Source: Streptomyces sp. NBC_01304 (lineage in GTDB: Bacteria; Actinomycetota; Actinomycetes; Streptomycetales; Streptomycetaceae). Taken from it: a DNA stretch of 64,000 nt. A program made the translations under genes and the position numbers. The notes below the pieces were generated by a model. That model ran no database searches, was not told where the DNA came from, and saw only the letters and a list, made by a program, of their open reading frames with translations. How positions within the stretch are numbered: the stretch's first letter is position 1; each line of letters begins with the position of its first letter. This document shows positions 25,228 through 33,912 of the stretch, in pieces. Location: NCBI RefSeq assembly GCF_035975855.1, contig NZ_CP109055.1, positions 10,354,001 through 10,418,000 of the forward strand, in the 5' to 3' direction.

Positions 25228-25995
25228 ATGGCCGACGAGCAGCCCGTGGCACTGCACTGCTTCGCACATGCCGGGGCGGGTGTGTCGTCCTTCTACGGCT
25301 GGCCCGCCGACCTCGGCGACCAGGTGCGGGCCGTGCCCCATCTGCTGCCGGGGCGGGAAGGACGGCGCCGCGAGGAGCGGGTGACGGGGCGCGAGGCCCT
25401 GCTCGCCGATCTGATGGGGCACTTCACGGGGGAGCAGGGGCCCAGCGCCCCGTACGTCCTCTACGGACACAGCCTCGGCGCGATGGTGGCGTACACGCTG
25501 ACCCGCGCCCTGTACGAGGCCGGACTGCCCACGCCCGCGCTGCTCGCCGTCGGGGCCTGCCCGCCGCCGGACGCCGCATCCGATCTGTCGGACGCCTGCC
25601 GCGAGAGCGACGAGGAGCTGCTGCGCATGCTCGGCGACGTGGGCGCCGTGCCGGCGAACGCCACGGCCGGCGGGTTCTGGCACCGGGCCGTGATGCCGGT
25701 GCTCCGCGACGACCTCACCCTCGCCGACGCACTGCGCGTCGCCGCCCGCGTCCCGCTCGCGGGCGGGCCGCTGCCCGTGCCGCTGCTCGCCGTCGCCGGG
25801 GCGGACGACCCCCTGGCGCAGCCCGAGGTGATGGCGGGCTGGCGGCGCTGGAGCACCGGCCCCGTGATCACCCGCACCGTGCCGGGCGACCACTTCTTCG
25901 TCCGCGGCCACGAGCTGCCGCGCCTGCTCCGGCGCGCCTGCCTGGTGGCACGGCGCACCGCGGACGACCGCACCCCGGCCGGCGCGCTCGCCTGA
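25228..25995 (+). CDS. Type II thioesterase, third copy (255 aa)
   Basis: This discrete thioesterase has LHCFAHAGAGVSSFYGW, Ser82 in YGHSLGA, Asp in AGADDPLAQ and His in VPGDHFFV. ATG 25228 follows GAGGAGGG. It leads the aromatic polyketide operon and lies 60 bp before KS-alpha, so it probably edits or releases chains from the type II ACP. Alternatively it removes acetyl starters to favour a longer primer, as proposed for thioesterases in some type II systems. Confidence 0.9.
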   Translation: MADEQPVALHCFAHAGAGVSSFYGWPADLGDQVRAVPHLLPGREGRRREERVTGREALLADLMGHFTGEQGPSAPYVLYGHSLGAMVAYTLTRALYEAGLPTPALLAVGACPPPDAASDLSDACRESDEELLRMLGDVGAVPANATAGGFWHRAVMPVLRDDLTLADALRVAARVPLAGGPLPVPLLAVAGADDPLAQPEVMAGWRRWSTGPVITRTVPGDHFFVRGHELPRLLRRACLVARRTADDRTPAGALA

Positions 25996-26055
25996 CCTCT
26001 CGCCCGACCCAAGGAGGACCACCGTGCATGTCCCGACCAGCGTGAGGGGCCCCCG

Positions 26056-27330
26056 ATGAGGCGCGTCGTCATCACCGGCATCGGAGTGGTCGCACCCGGC
26101 GGTGTGGGCACCAAGGCGTTCTGGTCGCTGCTGACCGACGGCCGCACCGCGACCCGCCGCATCACCCTCTTCGACGCCTCCTCGTTCCGCTCGCAGATCG
26201 CCGCCGAGGCCGACTTCGACCCGGCCGCCCACGGCATCTCGCCGAGCGAGGCACACCGCCTCGACCGCGCCGCCCAGTTCGCGCTCGCCGCGGCGCGCGA
26301 GGCGGTCGAGGACAGCGGGCTGCCGGCGAGCTCGTCGGGGGCGGACCCGGTACGCACCGGGGTCACCCTGGGCAGCGCCGTCGGATGCAGCACCGGACTC
26401 GACGAGATCTACGCCGACGTCAGCGAGCGCGGCAGCCACTGGCTGCTCGACCACACCCGGGCCGAGGCGCGGCTCGCCGACTACTTCGTGCCCAGCTCGC
26501 TGGCGGCCGAAGTGGCCCGCGACGTCGGCGCGCAGGGGCCCGTCGCGGTCGTCTCGACCGGCTGCACGTCCGGCCTCGACGCCCTCGGCCACGCCGTCGA
26601 AGTCATCCGGGACGGCAGCGCGGACGTCATGGTCGCCGGCGCCTCGGAGGCACCCGTCACCCCCATCACGCTGGCCTCGTTCGACGCGATCAGGGCCACC
26701 TCGGCCCGCAACGACGAGCCGGAGACCGCCTCGCGGCCCTTCGACCGGACCCGCAACGGCTTCGTCCTCGGCGAAGGCAGCGCGGTCCTCGTCCTGGAGG
26801 AGTACGGGCACGCGCGACGTCGCGGCGCCCAGATCTATGCCGAGATCGCGGGCTTCGCCAGCCGTTCCAACGCGTACCACATGACCGGACTGCGCCTGGA
26901 CGGCGGCGAGATGGCCGAGGCCATCCGGGTCGCCCTGGACGAGGCGCGGCTCGACCGCGAGGCCGTCGACTACATCAACGCCCACGGCTCCGGCACCAAG
27001 CAGAACGACAAGCACGAGACCGCCGCGTTCAAGCGGAGCCTCGGCGATCACGCACACCGGGTGCCGGTCAGCTCCATCAAGTCGATGATCGGCCACTCGC
27101 TCGGCGCGATCGGCTCCCTGGAGATCGCGGCCAGCGCCCTGGCCATCAAGCACGACACCGTGCCGCCGACCGCCAACCTCCACGAGCCCGACCCCGCCTG
27201 CGACCTGGACTACACCCCGCTGGTCGCCCGCGAGCAGCGCACCGACACGGTGCTCAGCGTCGGCAGCGGATTCGGCGGCTTCCAGAGCGCCATGGTGCTC
27301 ACCACCCGGCGTCTGGGGGAGGCCGCATGA
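26056..27330 (+). CDS. Type II PKS ketosynthase alpha
   Basis: This 424-residue KS-alpha starts [13 protein letters not shown]. The active-site Cys170 lies in [14 protein letters not shown], the catalytic His residues in [11 protein letters not shown] and [12 protein letters not shown], and the typical C-terminal [13 protein letters not shown] follows. It forms a heterodimer with KS-beta and builds the poly-beta-ketone on the ACP from malonyl units. Spacing to KS-beta is a 4-nt overlap, ensuring 1:1 translation. It is complete, with no missing motif. The order thioesterase, KS-alpha, KS-beta, ACP is that of a minimal aromatic PKS. Confidence 0.97.
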   Translation: MRRVVITGIGVVAPGGVGTKAFWSLLTDGRTATRRITLFDASSFRSQIAAEADFDPAAHGISPSEAHRLDRAAQFALAAAREAVEDSGLPASSSGADPVRTGVTLGSAVGCSTGLDEIYADVSERGSHWLLDHTRAEARLADYFVPSSLAAEVARDVGAQGPVAVVSTGCTSGLDALGHAVEVIRDGSADVMVAGASEAPVTPITLASFDAIRATSARNDEPETASRPFDRTRNGFVLGEGSAVLVLEEYGHARRRGAQIYAEIAGFASRSNAYHMTGLRLDGGEMAEAIRVALDEARLDREAVDYINAHGSGTKQNDKHETAAFKRSLGDHAHRVPVSSIKSMIGHSLGAIGSLEIAASALAIKHDTVPPTANLHEPDPACDLDYTPLVAREQRTDTVLSVGSGFGGFQSAMVLTTRRLGEAA

Positions 27331-28586
27331 CCGCCACCCTGACCGAAGGGGCAGGCCTCTTCGGAGCCCGCACCGTCGAGGCGGCCGTCACCGGCATCGG
27401 TGTCGCCGCGCCCAACGGCCTTGGCACCGAGGCCTGGTGGGCCGCCGTACTGCGCGGCGAGAGCGGCATCGGCCCCGTCACCCGCTTCGACGCCTCCGGC
27501 TATCCGGCGCGCCTGGCCGGGGAGGTGTCCGGCTTCGTCGACGAGGACCACGTACCGAGCCAGCTCCTTCCGCAGACCGACCGGGTGACCCGCCTCTCGC
27601 TCGCCGCCGCGGCCGAGGCCCTGAGCCATGCGCAGCTCGACCCGGCGGGGCTGCCGGACTACGCGGTCGGCGTGGTCACCGCGAATGCCGCGGGCGGCTT
27701 CGCGTTCGGCCAGCGCGAACTGCAGGAGCTGTGGAGCAAGAACAGCCGGCACGTCAGCGCGTACCAGTCGTTCGCCTGGTTCTACGCCGCCAACTCGGGC
27801 CAGATCTCCATCAAGCACGGCCTGCGCGGCCCCAGCGGTGTCATCGTCTCCGAGCAGGCGGGCGGCCTCGATGCCGTCACGGCCGCCCGGCGCCAGCTGC
27901 GCAAGGGCATCCAGGCCGTCGTCACCGGCGGCATCGACTCCGCGCTCTGCCCCTGGGGCTGGACCGCCCATCTCGCGGGCGGCGGCCTCAGCACCAGCCC
28001 CACCCCGGACCGCGCCTATCTGCCCTTCTCCGCCGATGCCTCGGGCCATGTCGTCGGCGAGGGCGGCGCGCTGCTCGTCCTGGAGGACGGCGACGCGGCC
28101 CGCGCCCGTGGCGCCGCCGTGCTCGCCACCGTCGCCGGCTGCGCGGCCACCTTCGACCCGGCGCCGGGCACCGGTACGCCCCGGCTGCTCGAAGCCGCCG
28201 AACTCGCCCTGGCCGACGCGGGGATCACCCCCGGACAGGTCGACGTGGTCTTCGCCGACGCGGCGGGCGAGCGCGCCGCCGACCGGGCCGAGGCGGAGGC
28301 GATCGCCGCACTGTGCGGCCCGTACGCGGTACCGGTGACCGCGCCGAAGTCGATGACCGGACGGCTCGCCGCGGGCGGCTCGGCCCTCGACCTGGCGGCC
28401 GCCGTCCTGGCCCTGCGCGATCAGGTGATTCCCCCGACCACCGGGACCCGGCGGACCGCCGCCGACTGCCCCGTGGACCTGGTGACCGGCGCGCCCCGAC
28501 GAGGCCGCGAGCTGCGTACGGCCCTGGTCCTGGCCCGCGGACGCGGCGGCTTCAACGCCGCGACGGTGGTCCGCGCCGCGGGCTGA
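27327..28586 (+). CDS. Type II PKS ketosynthase beta / chain length factor
   Basis: This 419-residue CLF has Gln177 in place of the catalytic Cys ([10 protein letters not shown]), and the His motifs are lost, as expected. It decides chain length with KS-alpha and may decarboxylate malonyl-ACP. ATG 27327 overlaps the KS-alpha stop. The residues lining the chain-length gate cannot be assigned safely by eye, so I do not predict the number of ketides. An unusual 9-bp tandem repeat separates it from the ACP gene. Confidence 0.96.
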   Translation: MTATLTEGAGLFGARTVEAAVTGIGVAAPNGLGTEAWWAAVLRGESGIGPVTRFDASGYPARLAGEVSGFVDEDHVPSQLLPQTDRVTRLSLAAAAEALSHAQLDPAGLPDYAVGVVTANAAGGFAFGQRELQELWSKNSRHVSAYQSFAWFYAANSGQISIKHGLRGPSGVIVSEQAGGLDAVTAARRQLRKGIQAVVTGGIDSALCPWGWTAHLAGGGLSTSPTPDRAYLPFSADASGHVVGEGGALLVLEDGDAARARGAAVLATVAGCAATFDPAPGTGTPRLLEAAELALADAGITPGQVDVVFADAAGERAADRAEAEAIAALCGPYAVPVTAPKSMTGRLAAGGSALDLAAAVLALRDQVIPPTTGTRRTAADCPVDLVTGAPRRGRELRTALVLARGRGGFNAATVVRAAG

Positions 28587-28607
28587 GCGGCGCCCGCAAC
28601 CCGAGAA

Positions 28608-28670
28608 GCACGACTGGCACGAGACGCATGAGACGTACGAGATGCACGAGATGCACGAGACGCACGACCG
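28608..28670. repeat. Seven tandem copies of a 9-bp repeat between KS-beta and ACP
   Basis: GCACGAGAY-type units run without gaps: gcacgactg, gcacgagac, gcatgagac, gtacgagat, gcacgagat, gcacgagac, gcacgaccg. The array fills the short gap before the ACP ribosome site. In the ACP frame it would read as His-Glu-Thr/Met repeats, but the GTG at 28690 with GAGAGAGG is the better start. Confidence 0.75.
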
Positions 28671-28689
28671 GATAAGAGAGAGGCCTACC

Positions 28690-28956
28690 GTGGAACGCCT
28701 TGAGCTCACTGCACTCACCGCTTTGCTGCGCGACGCCGCGGGCGAGGGGGAGGGCATCGACCTGAACGAAGACGCCCTGGACACCCTCTTCCTCGACCTG
28801 GGCTACGACTCGCTCGCCCTGCTGCAGACCACCGGCGTCGTCGAGCGCGACTACGACGTCCGGCTCGACGAGGAGGCCCTGGACGAGGCGCAGACGCCGC
28901 GCCAGTACCTCGACCTCGTCAACGAGGCCCTGTCCGCGCAGCGGACCGCGGCCTGA
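28690..28956 (+). CDS. Type II PKS acyl carrier protein (88 aa)
   Basis: This is a discrete ACP with Ser41 in GYDSLALLQT as the phosphopantetheine site and the acidic helix pattern of aromatic PKS carriers (DVRLDEEALDEAQTPRQYLDLVNEAL). The GTG at 28690 follows GAGAGAGG. A longer start at 28642 would include part of the 9-bp repeat array and is less likely. It carries the growing poly-beta-ketone for KS-alpha/KS-beta and is presumably activated by the PPTase at 13471. Confidence 0.95.
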   Translation: MERLELTALTALLRDAAGEGEGIDLNEDALDTLFLDLGYDSLALLQTTGVVERDYDVRLDEEALDEAQTPRQYLDLVNEALSAQRTAA

Positions 28957-28969
28957 CCGGGGCCGTGCC

Positions 28970-30253
28970 ATGACTCAGGTGAGCGTGCCCACGATGGACA
29001 GCGTGGGCGAACCGCACAGCGACGTCTGCGTCGTCGGCGCGGGCCCGGCCGGGCTCGCCCTGGCCCTGATGCTGCTGCGCTCGGGGATCGGCGTGACGCT
29101 GGTGGAGCGCTCCACGCAGCTGCGCCGGGACTTCCACGGCGAGATCCTGCAGCCCGGCGGTCAGCGCGTCCTCGACCAGCTCGGCGTCCTGACCGCCGCC
29201 CGCGACCGCGGCGCCTGCGCGCTCGACGGCTTCCAGGTGCTGCAGGACGAACGGCTGCTGCTCGACATCGACTACCGGCGCCTCGAAGCCCCGTACGACT
29301 GCCTGCTCGCGCTGCCCCAGAAGCACCTGCTGGCCGAACTCCTCGCCGCCTGCCAGGAGTTGGACGGCTTCACCTATCTGGAGGGGCATCGCGTCAACGG
29401 GCTCCTGCGGGACGGCGAGCGCATCACCGGAGTGGTGGCGCAGCGCTCGGGATCCACCACCGTGACCGTGCGGGCGACGGCCGTCGTCGGCGCCGACGGG
29501 CGGTTCTCCCGCACCCGGATGCTCGCCGGGATCGACGCCGGCCGCATCGAGGCGTTCGACCAGGACGTGGTCTGGTTCGCGCTGCCCGCACCGGACCGTG
29601 CCACCGGCCGGGTACGGGTGCACCGCACCGAGGGCGGGGCGCTGCTCGTCCACGACACCCACCCCGACCGGCTGCGGATCGGCTGGACGCTCGGCCACCG
29701 GACCTGGAACCGGGCCGCGGCCCGCGGCATCGGCGCGATCCGCGGCGAACTGGCCGCCGAACTCCCGCAGTTCGCCGACCTCATCCACGAACACCTGCAC
29801 AGCCTGTCCGACCTGAAACTGCTCGACGTGTTCGCCGGGCAGGCGGGCCAGTGGGTCCAGGACGGACTCGTCCTGATCGGCGACAGCGCCCACACCCACG
29901 GACCGATCGGCGCGCAGGGCATCAACCTCGCGCTCCAGGACGCGGCCGCGGCGCACCCCGTCCTGGTCGACGCGGTCCGCACGGGCGACGCGAGCAGGGA
30001 GCGGTTGCTGCCGTACGAGGAGCGGCGCAGGCCCGCCGCGGCCGCCGTGCACCGGATGCAGCGGATGCAGGCCAAGGCGCTGCTCGGCCGCGGCGGCGCC
30101 GTCGCCACCTTCGCCCGCGCCCGCGCCGCCGCCCTGGTGACCCGCACCCCGATCGGTGCGCGCATCACCCACAAGATCGCGTACGGCACGGACCCCGTGG
30201 AGGTACGCACCGACCTGTTCGAGGCCACCCGCCCCGAACCGGCGAGGAGTTGA
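28970..30253 (+). CDS. FAD-dependent monooxygenase (427 aa)
   Basis: This class A flavoprotein hydroxylase has the FAD motif VVGAGPAGLALALMLLRSG, the DG motif VGADGRFSRTR and the GD motif IGDSAHTHGPIGAQGINLALQDA. It lacks the C-terminal thioredoxin-like domain seen in the second monooxygenase of this cluster. It should hydroxylate or oxidise the aromatic intermediate using NAD(P)H and O2. Thirteen bases after the ACP, it is in the same operon. Ring position and substrate are unknown. Confidence 0.92.
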   Translation: MTQVSVPTMDSVGEPHSDVCVVGAGPAGLALALMLLRSGIGVTLVERSTQLRRDFHGEILQPGGQRVLDQLGVLTAARDRGACALDGFQVLQDERLLLDIDYRRLEAPYDCLLALPQKHLLAELLAACQELDGFTYLEGHRVNGLLRDGERITGVVAQRSGSTTVTVRATAVVGADGRFSRTRMLAGIDAGRIEAFDQDVVWFALPAPDRATGRVRVHRTEGGALLVHDTHPDRLRIGWTLGHRTWNRAAARGIGAIRGELAAELPQFADLIHEHLHSLSDLKLLDVFAGQAGQWVQDGLVLIGDSAHTHGPIGAQGINLALQDAAAAHPVLVDAVRTGDASRERLLPYEERRRPAAAAVHRMQRMQAKALLGRGGAVATFARARAAALVTRTPIGARITHKIAYGTDPVEVRTDLFEATRPEPARS

Positions 30254-30255
30254 CC

Positions 30256-31200
30256 GTGCCGGGCACACGCGCCGCGGCGCACGTCCCGGGTACTCGTGCC
30301 GGGCAGAGCGCGACGCTCACCGAGATCGCCGACGGGGTCTTCGCGTACGTCCAGTCCGACGGCGGCTGGTGTCTCAACAACGCGGGGGTGATCGCGAACG
30401 GCGCGGACAGCGCGCTCGTCGACACGGTCGCCACCGAGGCGCGGGCCCGCCGGCTGCGCGCGGCCGCGCTCGGGCTCGCGCCCAGGCCGCCCCGGCTCCT
30501 GGTCAACACCCACTTCCACGGGGACCACACCTTCGGCAACTTCGTCTTCCCCGAGGCCGTGGTGATCGGCCACGAGCGGGCGCGGGCGGACATCACCACG
30601 GCCGGCCTGCACCTGACCGGGCTGTGGCCCGACGTGTGCTGGGGCGACCTGCGGATCGCGCCGCCGACGGTCACCTACCGGGACCGGATGACCCTCCATG
30701 TAGGCTCCACACAGGTCGAGTTGCTGCATGTGGGGCCCGCGCACACCACCGGCGACACCGTCGTGTGGCTGCCCGAGCAGCGGGTGGTGTTCACCGGCGA
30801 CCTGGTGATGGCGGGGGCCACGCCGTTCTGCCCCATGGGCTCGGTCACCGGTTCGCTGGAGGCCCTGCGGGTGCTGCGCGGTCTCGGCGCCGACACCGTG
30901 GTGCCGGGGCACGGACCGGTCGGCGGCCCCGAGCTGCTCGACGCCAACGAGGGCTATCTGCGCCGGCTGCAGACCCTGGCCACCGGCGGCATCGCGGCGG
31001 GGCTGAGCCCGCGCGAGCTCGCCGTCGAGGCCGGCCCCGGACCGTACGCGGACCTCATCGACGCCGAACGCCTGGTGCCCAACCTGCACCGGGCCTACGC
31101 GGAGGCGCTGGGCGCGGCGCCCGGCGATCCGCTGGACATCCCCGCGCTGTTCCGGGAGATGAGCGAGTACCACGGCGGGCTGCCGGCCTGTCACGCCTGA
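30256..31200 (+). CDS. Metallo-beta-lactamase-fold hydrolase (ActIV-like role possible)
   Basis: This 314-residue MBL-fold protein has the zinc motif NTHFHGDH, with further ligands in GPAHTTGD, VFTGDLV and VPGHGPVGG. GTG 30256 follows GAGGAG and lies 2 bp after the flavoprotein stop. In aromatic pathways MBL-fold enzymes such as ActIV act as late cyclase/thioesterases that release the polyketide from the ACP, and I infer such a role here. Other members are lactonases or dioxygenases, so the assignment is by context. A perfect hairpin after the gene ends the operon. Confidence 0.87.
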   Translation: MPGTRAAAHVPGTRAGQSATLTEIADGVFAYVQSDGGWCLNNAGVIANGADSALVDTVATEARARRLRAAALGLAPRPPRLLVNTHFHGDHTFGNFVFPEAVVIGHERARADITTAGLHLTGLWPDVCWGDLRIAPPTVTYRDRMTLHVGSTQVELLHVGPAHTTGDTVVWLPEQRVVFTGDLVMAGATPFCPMGSVTGSLEALRVLRGLGADTVVPGHGPVGGPELLDANEGYLRRLQTLATGGIAAGLSPRELAVEAGPGPYADLIDAERLVPNLHRAYAEALGAAPGDPLDIPALFREMSEYHGGLPACHA

Positions 31201-31259
31201 GGCCGGCCGGCCTCTCACGCCTGAGAGCGGCCGCCCCTCGCGCAGCCCCTCGCGCTGCC

Positions 31260-31289
31260 AGGAGCCGGTGCCCGGACGCACCGGCTCCT
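31260..31289. terminator. Hairpin terminator between convergent genes
   Basis: AGGAGCCGGTGC pairs exactly with GCACCGGCTCCT around a 6-nt loop, between the MBL gene and the convergent SnoaL-like gene. Confidence 0.75.
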
Positions 31290-31296
31290 CGGCATG

Positions 31297-31758
31297 TCAG
31301 GCCAGGTCGTCACGGGTCACGAGGCGGTAGCGCGTACGCCACTTGGCGCGCGAGCGCACCAGGATGTCCTCCATCACGCACACCCGCAGCAGCTTCGACT
31401 CGCCGCCGCGCGGGGTGACGTAAACCAGCGCGTAGCAACGGGTGTTGAGCGTGCCGTCCGGCTGTGGCATCAGGTCGAGCATGCCGATCCAGTGCCGGGT
31501 CTGTTCGCCGGTGCGGGCGGCCTGGGACTTGTTGCGGCGTACGTTCGCGGCCAGTTCGGCGCGTCCGTGCACCGGCCGGTCCAGCGTCGGCACATTGAAG
31601 ACGGCGTCCTCCGTGAACGTACCCGCCCAGCGGTCGGCGTCGAACGAGTCGAAGAGCTGCATCTGGTGCGCGTAGAACTGCTGGACCTGCGGATACACCA
31701 CGCCGATGTCGATCGCCTCGGCGACCGTGCCGGGGCGGCTGAGTGTCTCGGTGGCCAT
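31297..31758 (-). CDS. SnoaL-like / NTF2-fold protein (153 aa)
   Basis: This small cone-fold protein has the N-terminal pattern VYPQVQQFYAHQMQLFDSFDADRWAGTFTEDAVFNVPTLDRPVHG, typical of the SnoaL_4 group. That group includes polyketide cyclases, dehydratases and ring-oxidising-enzyme beta-subunit relatives. ATG 31758 is preferred over the longer frame because GGAGTGG precedes it. It is transcribed away from the acyl-CoA ligase, with a SARP-type repeat between them. A cyclase or isomerase step on the aromatic core is likely; the reaction is unknown. Confidence 0.82.
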   Translation of the reverse strand: MATETLSRPGTVAEAIDIGVVYPQVQQFYAHQMQLFDSFDADRWAGTFTEDAVFNVPTLDRPVHGRAELAANVRRNKSQAARTGEQTRHWIGMLDLMPQPDGTLNTRCYALVYVTPRGGESKLLRVCVMEDILVRSRAKWRTRYRLVTRDDLA

Positions 31759-31828
31759 GGACCACTCCTTCGTACCGTCGGAGCCCTGTTCGGATACGGA
31801 CACTCTCTGTGGCACAGATTGAGCGGCC

Positions 31829-31846
31829 TTCGAACATTCCTCAAGC
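31829..31846. promoter_or_regulatory. SARP heptamer pair in the divergent promoter region
   Basis: TTCGAAC (31829-31835) and CTCAAGC (31840-31846) are 11 bp apart, between the SnoaL-like gene and the acyl-CoA ligase. Either or both genes may be activated. Confidence 0.5.
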
Positions 31847-31883
31847 GCGGCGACGGACGGTGGGCTGTGCACCCAAAGAAGCA

Positions 31884-31927
31884 CCAACGAACACCCAACG
31901 AACACCCAACGAACCACCAACGCACCG
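31884..31927. repeat. Four tandem copies of an 11-bp repeat in the ligase leader
   Basis: CCAACGAACAC is repeated twice exactly and twice with changes (CCAACGAACCA, CCAACGCACCG). The array starts 38 bp after the SARP pair and ends 34 bp before the ligase start. The A/C-rich composition is unlike its surroundings. It would probably be transcribed as part of the 5' leader. Confidence 0.75.
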
Positions 31928-31961
31928 ACCGCAGCACCGTCGAGCCGGAGGAGACAGCGTC

Positions 31962-33584
31962 GTGCCGAGCTTCACGTATCCGGATGTCCCGCTGGACGGC
32001 CTCCTTCGCACGGCGGCCGACCGTGACCCGGACGGCATCGCCCTGCGTACGGCGGGCGGCTCGGACACCCCGGTCACCTACCGGGAGCTGGACGAACAGG
32101 CCGACCGCGTCGCCGAGTTCCTGCACCGGGAGACCAAGGGCAGAGGCGGCGTACGCATCGGCGTGACCAACGTCCTCGACCCGGTCTTCGCCGCCACCTA
32201 CTACGGCACCAGCCGCAGCGGCGGCGTCGTGGTCCTCGTCAACCCCCTGATCAGGGAAGAGGGTCTGCGGCACGTCTTCGCCACGGCCGGGGTCGAGGTG
32301 GCCTTCGTGCCCACGCCCACGGCCGAGCTGCTCACCAAGATGCGCGGCGCCCTGCCGAAGCTGCGCACCATCGTGGTCACCGACGCGGCGGACGGCGTGG
32401 TCCCGGCGGACGCGGTGCCCCTGCACACGGTCGTACGGGAGCAGGGCCGCCCTCGCCTCCAGCAGGGCCACACCGTCGCGCCCGACTCGGTGGCCTGCGT
32501 GCAGTACACCACCGGCACCACCGGCCGCCCCAAGGGCGTCCTGCTCACCCACCGCAACCTGGTCGCCAACGCCCGCCAGACCGCGCTCGCGCACCGGCTG
32601 ACCCGCACCTCGGTCACCCTCAACCACCTGCCGCTGCACCACGTGATGCACTTGAACTCCGCGGTGTACGCGGGCGCCTGCCAGGTCCTGTGCCAGGACC
32701 CGGACCCGTTCGCCTCGCTGGCCGCGGCCGCCGCGGCCGACGCCACCCACTACTTCGGGCTGCCCGCGCGGCTGCACCGGCTGGCCGCCGACAAGCGGCT
32801 CACCGGCGCTCCCCAACTGCCGGGAGGGCCGCACCTGACGGCCGTGCTCTCCGGCGGCTCGGGCCTGCGGCCGGAGGCGGCCCGCACCCTGCGCGCCCGG
32901 CTCGGCGTCCCCGTCATCCAGGGCTACGGCATGGCCGAGCTCTCCCCGCTCACCCACTGCCAGCGCCCGGACCGCTACCGCTCGGGCTCGGTCGGCACCG
33001 CCGTGCCGGGGACCGAGTGCCGGCTCGTGGAGATCGGCACCCGCACCCCCGTCGACATCTGGTCCACCGGCGAAGTGCAGGTCAGGGGCCCGCAGTTGAT
33101 GGCCGGCTATCTCGGCGAGCAGGGCTGTCCGCGGATCGACGCGGACGGCTGGTTCGCCACCGGCGACGTCGGCTACCTCGACGACGAGGGAGAGCTGTAC
33201 CTCGTCGACCGGCTCGTCGACATCTTCAAGTACGACAACGAAATCGTCTCCCCGAGCCAGATCGAGCAGATCATCGCCGAGGACCGGCGCGTCGCCGACT
33301 GCGTGGTAGCCGACTGGCCCGACCCCGTGCACGGCGGCATCGTCTGGGCGGGCATCGTGCTGCGCGACGACGCGGCGCAAGAGACGTACGGATGGGACGA
33401 CACCCGAGACGGCATCGGCATCCTCGACGTCCTCGACTCGATCACCCAGCGCGCCAACGAACGCCTCGCGCACCACGAGCAGATCCGGCTCACCGAGGCC
33501 CTGGAAGCGATACCCCGCACACCCACCGGCAAGCCCGAACGCCGCGCTCTCAGACAGCAGTTGAAGACCCGCGCCGCCGCCTGA
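31962..33584 (+). CDS. Acyl-CoA ligase / AMP-binding enzyme (540 aa)
   Basis: This ANL-superfamily ligase has the P-loop YTTGTTGRPKGVLLTH, GYGMAELSP, GWFATGDVGYLDDEGELYLVDR and the C-terminal lysine in RTPTGKPERRAL. GTG 31962 follows GGAGGAGA. It activates a carboxylic acid as acyl-AMP and passes it to CoA or a carrier. In this setting the substrate could be the aromatic acid made by the type II enzymes, for loading onto the ACP-first type I PKS, or an amino/fatty acid starter. No carrier domain is fused. Heptamer and 11-bp repeats precede it. Confidence 0.92.
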   Translation: MPSFTYPDVPLDGLLRTAADRDPDGIALRTAGGSDTPVTYRELDEQADRVAEFLHRETKGRGGVRIGVTNVLDPVFAATYYGTSRSGGVVVLVNPLIREEGLRHVFATAGVEVAFVPTPTAELLTKMRGALPKLRTIVVTDAADGVVPADAVPLHTVVREQGRPRLQQGHTVAPDSVACVQYTTGTTGRPKGVLLTHRNLVANARQTALAHRLTRTSVTLNHLPLHHVMHLNSAVYAGACQVLCQDPDPFASLAAAAAADATHYFGLPARLHRLAADKRLTGAPQLPGGPHLTAVLSGGSGLRPEAARTLRARLGVPVIQGYGMAELSPLTHCQRPDRYRSGSVGTAVPGTECRLVEIGTRTPVDIWSTGEVQVRGPQLMAGYLGEQGCPRIDADGWFATGDVGYLDDEGELYLVDRLVDIFKYDNEIVSPSQIEQIIAEDRRVADCVVADWPDPVHGGIVWAGIVLRDDAAQETYGWDDTRDGIGILDVLDSITQRANERLAHHEQIRLTEALEAIPRTPTGKPERRALRQQLKTRAAA

Positions 33585-33624
33585 CGGCCGCCCGCGACCG
33601 AACCGAGACCCAAGGAGTAACACC

Positions 33625-33912
33625 GTGGTGACCTTCGTCAACAAGCTGACCGTGCACGGCGACATCGACACCTTCCTCGACGTCAAGGGCAAGCTCACCG
33701 CCTACATGGCCGCCCAGCCCGGCTACGTCAGCCACCAGACCCTGCGCCACGCGGGCGCGCCCCACGTCTATCTGGAGCTCGCCGTCTGGCAGGACGCCGC
33801 CGCCCACGGCAAGGCCGTGCGCAGCGAGGAGTTCCAGTCCCTGGTCAAGGGCCTCGGCCCGCTGGCCACCCCCGACCCGGGCCTGTACGAGACCGTCGAG
33901 GACAGCGCGTGA
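33625..33912 (+). CDS. Antibiotic biosynthesis monooxygenase (ABM) family protein
   Basis: This 95-residue dimeric alpha/beta-barrel protein (VTFVNKLTVHGDIDTFLDVKG..., PGYVSHQTLRH, VYLELAVWQD) resembles cofactor-free ActVA-Orf6-type oxygenases and small polyketide cyclases of the same fold. It would oxidise an anthrone-like phenol to a quinone or close a ring. GTG 33625 follows AAGGAG; a second GTG at 33628 is equally possible. It overlaps the following monooxygenase by 4 nt. Confidence 0.83.
   Translation: MVTFVNKLTVHGDIDTFLDVKGKLTAYMAAQPGYVSHQTLRHAGAPHVYLELAVWQDAAAHGKAVRSEEFQSLVKGLGPLATPDPGLYETVEDSA

Noticed and set aside
28642..28689. Longer N-terminus of the type II ACP through the 9-bp repeats
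   Set aside because: The best ribosome site (GAGAGAGG) lies just before GTG 28690, and the extension would be a repetitive His/Glu/Thr/Met tail unlike other ACPs.
30165..31281. Minus-strand frames opposite the MBL-fold gene
   Set aside because: Arg/Pro/Ser-rich antisense shadows; the plus strand holds the HxHxDH protein.
31884..31927. CRISPR-like array
   Set aside because: The units are 11 bp and contiguous without spacers, and no cas genes are present.
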